NCBI RefSeq assembly: GCF_000003605.2
Contig: NW_003120921.1
Coordinates: 374,824-405,086, forward strand
DNA: 30,263 bases
From: Saccoglossus kowalevskii
Lineage: Eukaryota > Hemichordata > Enteropneusta > Harrimaniidae
Direction: 5' to 3'
The translations under genes and the position numbers were made by a program. The first letter of the stretch is position 1, and every line of letters begins with the position of its first letter. Shown one piece after another: positions 23,803 to 30,263 of the stretch. Under the pieces are notes generated by a model. That model did no database searches and was not told where the DNA came from. It was given only the letters and a program-made list of their open reading frames with translations.

Positions 23803-23881
23803 AGAACGCTGATGAGAAAATAATTGATGCCGCTTAGTGAAGAAAAAATATACTTATTTTTTCTCCAATAAATTTTCGCCA
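23803..23881. repeat. Foldback inside copy A
   Basis: AGAAAAAATA (23841-23850) and TATTTTTTCT (23855-23864) form a perfect 10-bp stem with a four-base loop. Outside it, GAAAATAATTG and CAATAAATTTTC are roughly inverted copies, making an imperfect foldback of about 65 bases. It occupies the interval that copy B lacks, so it may be a tiny insertion. Confidence 0.35.
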
Positions 23882-25029
23882 GAGTATCACTCGGCATAAC
23901 TGCTGATTTAGATATAAACTTCAGGAGATAAAGTTGAAGAAAAGATATCATCGAGTCATCGGAACCAGATAGCTAACTGGGATTACAATCGGGAAGTGTC
24001 GTACGTTCAGTCGTAGGTGTGAATGTGTGCGTACAATTGTGCTGCACTAAGTATTTAATTAAATGTTTATAACATTTCATTAAATCATTGCAAAATAAAT
24101 AACACACTACCAAGCCGAGTTACATTACGGTGACAAAGACCCATTCTATTACATATGAAGAACCTGTAATTTCACATCAAGGGTGCTGATAACACAAAAA
24201 GAACCCATCTTCAATATGGCATCAATTTTATATCTTAATTGGAAATAATAGTATTACATTTATTGATATTAATTGTGACTTACGCTGTTGTTATGTTTTC
24301 CTCGTTAGTAGAGATGGTTTCATTCGCCGAATCAGAATCAAATTTGATGTACAATGTAATGTCTAACACGGATTGTGAGTACAATTACGGATCGCGACGT
24401 ACATTCAAAACCTAGATACAGCGACGTGTTATGTACTATCTATAAGAGTAACATTATGTTTGGGTATTATCGAGTTAACAACAGGGGTAAAACGTGTCAA
24501 AAATTGATCTATGGTTCAGACATTCTTTAAATGTTACTAAACATTTCATTATAACAACCTATACAGCATCTGAAAGCCTAGATATAGGTGTATACGGTAG
24601 AGCATGTGCCGTACCTGACAGCCGCTATTGTATTTGTTTGTGTGTGTTTTACGATTGAAAACGACGTTATTCCCGACACTTCCAGTCAAGCGAATGACGT
24701 ACGTGAATTGCACGCAGCGTTTGTAACGGTGTGGGCAAGACGATCGCGTTTTAGTGTTTACTTTACCTGCCTTTAACTGTTTTTAGATACGACTAATAAC
24801 TATATAATGCTACTTTACACTCATATCTGTTTATTAACTTATTATTATTTGCATTAGTATTTTTTGAAATGTACGTTTGTTATGCAGTTTTCATTAATGA
24901 TCAAATGACATCACAATGCTTACTGTCCTTTATCTTATAAATAATTGTTATTATATGTATATGTATATGAAATTGACACATCCAATCAAGACAGCACGGT
25001 GATTGTTGATATTGAGAAACATATTTGCC

Positions 25030-25099
25030 GAGATCTCGCTTAGAGCGAGATAGTCACGTGATTCATTTTGCCTCCTCGTCGTCACATACACCGCTCTCC
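25030..25099 (+). repeat. Dispersed repeat, copy B
   Basis: Second copy of the element at 23715, same orientation, 1,315 bases away. Its hairpin is perfect: ATCTCGCT, loop TAG, AGCGAGAT. The CACGTGA E-box is kept. TTCAGGAG occurs at 25142, 88 bases after the E-box against about 180 in copy A. A 10-bp palindrome CGAGATCTCG follows at about 25182-25191. Confidence 0.55.
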
Positions 25100-25445
25100 T
25101 GATCATTTTAATGTGATTACGTGCGAGAATGCAACAATATTTCAGGAGCTAAATCAAGTCTCGTGGCTCTGTCGCTGGTAACGAGATCTCGAAACCCGTC
25201 AATAAGTTATTACACATAAGTCATTGGCAAGAAATCTATTCCTTAGAAGATTATTGATGTGTGTAGGCAATTGCGGTTCGTTGGACTGCATTGTATAGAT
25301 TGATGAGTCATTGCTGCCGTCTTCAATCAAAGATTCAACTTTATAAATGTTATCTCGAAAATTGTATTCTGAAAAAAGATCATTAGCTAGCGATCTGGCT
25401 TGGAATTATATTGGACGAGTAATTGCTAGAACACAAAAAATTGGT

Positions 25446-25484
25446 AAGGAACAAAAACCGCACTTCGCTCGGTTTGGTTTCCTT
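25446..25484. repeat. Interrupted 15-bp inverted repeat
   Basis: AAGGAACAAAAACCG and CGGTTTGGTTTCCTT pair as 6 bp, a 3-by-3 internal loop and 6 bp, around the loop CACTTCGCT. GC-richer than its surroundings. It could be a small foldback element or a structured RNA segment of the intron. Confidence 0.4.
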
Positions 25485-25996
25485 GGTATAGTTTACTGAA
25501 TTGTCTATATAGTAAAGACATCCGGAAGTATTAAAGCTTGACCTCGATATAACATAACCACAGCTGTAGGCATCTCAACGGTTATTCACGATCTCGGTGT
25601 GCGGTCCACGTGGCTATGTGGCATAGAGTTGTCTTAATTGAAATAGACATGCGGATCCCACGTTATCTCGTGCTGATACTTTAAGAGGGTTCATAACGGG
25701 TATTACGTAATGTCTTTCTACCACTGCTTTTGTATGTATATATACTATACATAATTGAGAGTATGTGTCACAGCATTTAATGCCAATACTGTTAAACTAG
25801 AATAGACAGTACATGTCAAGCGACGGGAAACTCATATAATATTCAGACAGCGCAGAATGCAGATCATATAAAACAAAATCACCTCCAGTGATACTGAAGA
25901 ACAGTAGAACAAACAGATAATTATGGCCTACTTTACTAGAAATCGTTTATTACCTACGCCTGCACAAAGCACTACGCAGATAGAGCATTTATCGCC

Positions 25997-26091
25997 GTAT
26001 GTGTGTACACAGTCTCTCTAGATGAATTGTGGTATGTATGTTGTATCTGTATGTGTACACGCAATCTCTCTAGATGAATTGTGGTATATGT
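25997..26091 (+). repeat. 52-bp tandem duplication, two copies
   Basis: TGTGTACAC, then CTCTCTAGATGAATTGTGGT, then AT recur with an offset of 52 bases. The repeated core is almost unchanged, so the duplication is recent compared with the other repeats here. Confidence 0.85.
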
Positions 26092-28439
26092 GTGTTTTTA
26101 TATTGTGTAACTCGATCATGATGAACAGGCGCAATCTGCGATTAGAAAATCAGATTATAGAAATATGATAATTTTACCAGCTTTTTAAAATCTTACATGT
26201 CTATATAACATATATCTTAAGCTGTCTCATGTTTCAGAACTCCTTATATGAAGTTGGGCATTCGCCTATGCTATTGTCGGCTATTTGTTTCGTGATAAGA
26301 ATGTTTATAAATAACATATAATTATCGAGAAATCAAACATTTTGTACAATTGTGTGAAACCTGTTTTTTTCCTGTTTGGTGTGGATGAGTGTCAGTATGG
26401 CAGTCCACTCTCTATTCAACACGTATGACATGAAATTAATGACAATGCCTTATATGTTTTATATTATGTTTATGCAACGTACATTAACCAACTAATGTAA
26501 CGCACATTTCAAAAGTTAAGGTCAACAATATATTTTAATTTTAGGAAAAATGAATGACATACTGCTTAATATGCACGCCGGTCATGCTAACAATTAAACA
26601 TAAAGCAACATATGACCTTTCTTGGTTAAAGGCGGAATTCTGTATGATTACCCATTGGCTAATGCTTTTCTCATCCTTTCTATGGACCTAATGTTCATGC
26701 ATTGAAAAAACGTTGCAATATAAAGGGCGGCGTACATAAAAGACTAGTTCACTATAGTTTCATGTTGAGGATTGAACTCAGAATCATGTTAGTGGACTAG
26801 ATAAGATTTAAATGACAAAGCGAAATTTCATTGGTCTACCAAATACGTACCCGGTCAACCATAAACTATGAAATCATAAACCTTACCTGTTCATATTTAT
26901 TTTAAGTTGAAGAAATCTGGTGGAAGTTGGTTTCTCTATGGAGTGTGTCTAGTTTTAGATTTGCTCTGCTTTCTACGCATTATTTATGTGATCTCGACAG
27001 AGTTATATCGCATTCACGCATTCACGTCCATCATGCCTTTTTACTCGGGGTCGGACATTCCGTGTCTAGTTATCACATTCTCTGAATTTTACTTCATACC
27101 ATGTTTTTATACAAAAGATAAATAAACTAAATACTAAATTAAGAATGATAAAGCATGTTTCAAGCAACGTGTAGTCCCTTGAATCGAGGTGTAAAAATCG
27201 CCTGGAAATAAATAAAGAAAGACAGTTGCTCTCAAGTACGTGACTAGCGGCAGTAATCAGTGGAATATGGTCTAGTGCATTCTAAATTGTTTCACATGTA
27301 CAATTGCGTCTCGTCACGTCAAAAAATTAGTCCTCAATTTTATTTGTTGTTCGTAATTTTCATACTTGGCGAATTAGAATATAACAAATGAAAATATTTT
27401 TTTAATATTGTTTCTTACAGTCAGTGTATCTTTAAACATATACAAATTTGATACTAGTAGGTGGCATGTGGTGATGAATTTCTTACAATGTACATGTTCA
27501 TATCTGTAAACATCAATCAATTGACATTTTAGTGTGTTGTGAATGATGAAATGTTAAATGGTCAGGTTTGTATATTTTCGACAGTTTTTGTGTGCAAATG
27601 TATATAAATATATAGCACACTGTGTCCATTTTGTCGTACACCCGAATCTACTTGAACAGTAGCTTATGAATAAGTAATGAGTGTAGGAAGTCAAACACGA
27701 TGTACGTTTAGAAGTTTAGAACTATTTTGCAAATAGATGAACCACGATCCTTTGAAGTATAAAACTATCGCAATGGACCTAGAAGTGAGTTTGCTGGTTT
27801 TGTGTGCGATACACCAGTACATGCAGTGTTGTAATCGCTACTTACAAAAACATTTTTAACCTATTACCCAATGTCGTTGGGTCTTAATATGTAAGTCTAT
27901 GGTTCAACAAACGTAATGACTTCATTGTTATTCGAGATGCAACGGACAGTAATGATGTATACCTATCACTCTGAATCAATCATGAGGAAAATGCAGATAC
28001 CAAGGGAATGGAATGTAAGAATGTGATTGAAACGAATAACGCCAAATGTTTTATGTACGAAATTGGTTGCACATATACTGATAAATTGTCGGCACAATGG
28101 GTCGCGTAGTGCTACCTGGCTCAAGACCGCTAACAGCATTCATATACATAGGCGACTATGCTTGGTTCGATTTCACTAAATTAGCAGTTTGGTTGAACAA
28201 AATAATTGTCGGTTACCCATTTATACATCAACAAATTTGTACACCGTACTGTTTTGATATGAATCAAAGATGGACGCAGTCAAATTGTGGCATGTGAAAT
28301 GTTTTATTAGACACAGTATTGGCTTGAAAATCAATTTAATCTCTTCCAGATTACATTTATTTCAAGACAAAATATACTTTCAGAGAAAAGTACAGTATCT
28401 CATGTCACGAAACTAATTTTGAGGAAATTTAAATCCGTT

Positions 28440-28459
28440 CTAGTTCTTTCTAGTTCTTT
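28440..28459 (+). repeat. 10-bp tandem duplication
   Basis: CTAGTTCTTT occurs twice in succession. Confidence 0.6.
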
Positions 28460-29676
28460 GGAAGCCACCAAAGTGTACATGGATTGCACTCTGCATTCCG
28501 TTAATCAGCTGAGATCACTTATAAGTGCTATTATATGAATTCTTAACAAACGCTATTGTCGATATGCGAATGTCGACGACCTTTTTGTGTGGGAAGTAGC
28601 TTTATATATCACACTGACAATTTCTCTCAAACCCGAAGTGATCGTCAAATTGGCACCTACATTGGGTTAGCACGCGAATCATGGCCGTGTTAACATGCTC
28701 CTACTTGCGCGCATGAAACAACTTTACATCACTATGTGTCCCGCGACAAACGGTAATAACGATAATATATTTCGCCTCGGGTCACTTCACATCAGTCGTA
28801 TCTTAAATGGAGATGATCTCATTTATTGTGCATGTCTGGATTGTAAAATGGAAAAACTTTGAGTGACAGAACGTTAATATTGCTAGAAATGTTAAAGCCT
28901 GGAAAAACGTACGATCGGAGAATAAATTAACACTATAGTGTTAGTTACAAGGAGTCATCTGAATTATTTATACTTTACCACTGTTTGTCTTTCAGCAACT
29001 GAAACCTCAGAATGTGCTACAAATGTGGTTTTATTATGCCATTATGCAAATGTCGTATTATTACTGCCCAGCAACCATTCGCCGACCGCTGTAATGAAAT
29101 ATACTTACTGAAGGCATTTACCACATAGTTCATTGTGTACGTAAATAAATAATCTGCGGCGCTGAAGTACTAACGATAATAATACCTAGTTTGAACACGC
29201 AATGACAAAATGTGAACTTTAGAACAGTGTCATGTCGAGTATGTGTCCTTTTTAACCCAATTTGTGACTGTAATTGTATATGATTAATGTGACTTTATTA
29301 GATCAATGTGACGGCAGTGTAAATATTATTCAGATCGATTAAATAGGACATATAGTGTTGCAGCAGAGGCCACCTCTGAGAGGGGGGAGTAGCACCCAAA
29401 GTGCCACATTTGTCCTCATGCATAAATTTGAAGGACAATATGTCTGGAGTATGAAACAGCCTGAGGACATCTTTGGAAATGCTGGCGAACTGAGAAATTG
29501 AGGTTCGAATTTGGTAATGTAGAACAGGCAAAACAGACGCTATCAGTAATATAAAATAGGGGTAGGGGAAACATAAATCTTCATATAATTTCATTTAATT
29601 ACTTTATCTTACAAACCTATATACCATTGTGAAGCTATATTGATAGCCTTTCAGACTATGTAAGTTATATGTTCAT

Positions 29677-29720
29677 AGGTCATAGGCAAAGGTCACCAGA
29701 GGTCAAGTGATCAGGTGACC
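29677..29720 (+). promoter_or_regulatory. Cluster of nuclear-receptor half-sites
   Basis: Three perfect AGGTCA hexamers lie at 29677-29682, 29690-29695 and 29700-29705, and a variant AGGTGA at 29713-29718. The second and third form a direct repeat with four spacing bases (DR4); the first and second are spaced by seven. GGTCACC at 29691-29697 and GGTGACC at 29714-29720 are also inverted copies of each other. AGGTCA DR4 is a known site type for thyroid-hormone and LXR-like receptors. Use in this genome is unproven. Confidence 0.4.
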
Positions 29721-29998
29721 AATGGTATCACACATATTTTCACCGTATAGTATGTTCATGGTTCACTTGAATGATATTGATCAAACTATGCTTAGTAAAA
29801 TACCATTTTATTTAAATAATTACAGTTTGTGTTTGACCATAGGAGTCATGTTGATAAATCAACATGTTGATAGCAACATTATATTGTGTATCCTTCTCGA
29901 AAAGTGTGCAATAGGTTTGCACGCAATTTTCTTTTTCTCTCTAACACACACTTTATCTGGGGGGAAATTGCAATCCAAAACACAGATACAGCTAGTCT

Positions 29999-30263
29999 AT
30001 GGTAGAAGCTTCTATGGACAATGTGCCTGAAACAGAGAATATGTACACAAAAATGTTAGCTGCTGCTAAACGAAGAAGTGATCAGACCATGTTGGCACGA
30101 CTTTATGGTGTTGCAAACGGGGATCTTGTAGCTGTTGAAGCACAGTACCATAGACAAACGGGGTGCTACACGAGCACATAAGTGATAGACACTGAAAATG
30201 TGTACTAAACTGCACTGAAGGCCTTTATTGATGAATTCCGACCCGCCATCATAAACGAAAAAC
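29999..30263 (+). pseudogene. Decayed coding fragment of a multi-copy metazoan family (YH..C signature), cut by window edge
   Basis: A coding-like block reads YTKMLAAAKRRSDQTMLARL near 30029-30088, then GDLVAVEAQYH and a Cys-Tyr a few residues on. A second block, ALKAFIDEFRPAIINEK, runs to the window end in the same frame. The pattern of a Leu/Ala-rich helix, GDLVA.EA.YH and then C recalls long uncharacterised proteins found in many copies in cnidarian, mollusc, echinoderm and fish genomes, which begin with a zinc-binding-looking N-terminal module. I know of no established function. The copy is not intact: the stretch shows about two or three breaks and no upstream Cys pair is visible. The family match rests on recall of the motif only, and the rest may lie past 30263. 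Confidence 0.4.

Larger units (their letters stand above)
22496..29998 (+). other. Probable long intron of the GPCR gene
   Basis: Begins at the phase 2 donor after TM3. No downstream frame shows TM4-TM7 landmarks (TM4 Trp, TM5 Pro, CWxP, NPxxY). If the gene is intact, the intron is at least 7,768 bases and the next exon lies past the window. The stretch holds the repeats and half-site cluster listed separately and no other supported gene. Confidence 0.5.

Noticed and set aside
26907-27125. Hydrophobic 72-codon frame considered as a downstream GPCR exon
   Set aside because: Lacks the TM4 Trp, TM5 Pro, CWxP or NPxxY motifs and has no acceptor in the required phase that I could justify.
29298-29594. 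98-codon minus-strand frame and a GGTTCGAAT box-B-like motif near 29492
   Set aside because: Protein not recognised; the motif has no tRNA acceptor stem or A box around it.

Overview
The window reads as nuclear DNA of an animal, most likely a marine invertebrate. It is visibly AT-rich, has almost no long reading frames over 30 kb, and carries a non-LTR retrotransposon 3' end, microsatellites and minisatellites. Its one clear host gene piece is a single exon of a rhodopsin-family receptor with proper splice signals. The phylum cannot be fixed from the sequence; a hemichordate, other deuterostome or lophotrochozoan would all fit.

Layout. Positions 1-16652 hold no gene I can support. They contain a CCAAT/TATA pair near the left edge, a decayed 45-49 bp tandem repeat (about 1213-1340), a cluster of bZIP/CREB-like sites (5762-5842), a pure (CA)35 microsatellite (7654-7723), a 22-bp minisatellite (about 12101-12480) and scattered small palindromes. 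Positions 16653-17200 are an assembly gap. The gap runs straight into the 3' end of a CR1/L2-like LINE (17201-17858), which keeps an open C-terminal ORF2 frame, a short 3' UTR hairpin and an (ATT)n tail. Positions 17870-21400 are again non-coding.

Positions 21400-22495 are the functional centre: a relatively GC-rich leader region, a strong 3' splice site, and an exon encoding the N-terminus through TM3 of a class A GPCR, probably a neuropeptide receptor. The exon ends at a consensus donor inside the Arg codon of the E/DRY motif. The rest of the receptor is not visible in the remaining 7.8 kb, so the downstream sequence is probably one long intron or the gene is incomplete here. That stretch holds a diverged pair of dispersed repeats with a shared E-box and hairpin (23715 and 25030), a 52-bp duplication, a foldback and a cluster of AGGTCA half-sites (29677-29720). 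At the right edge (29999-30263) is a decayed coding-like fragment, with a YH..C signature, that resembles a multi-copy metazoan protein family of unknown function.

There is no operon-like or multi-gene system visible. The most informative items are the receptor exon with its overlapping upstream ORF, the repeat pair, and the edge fragment.
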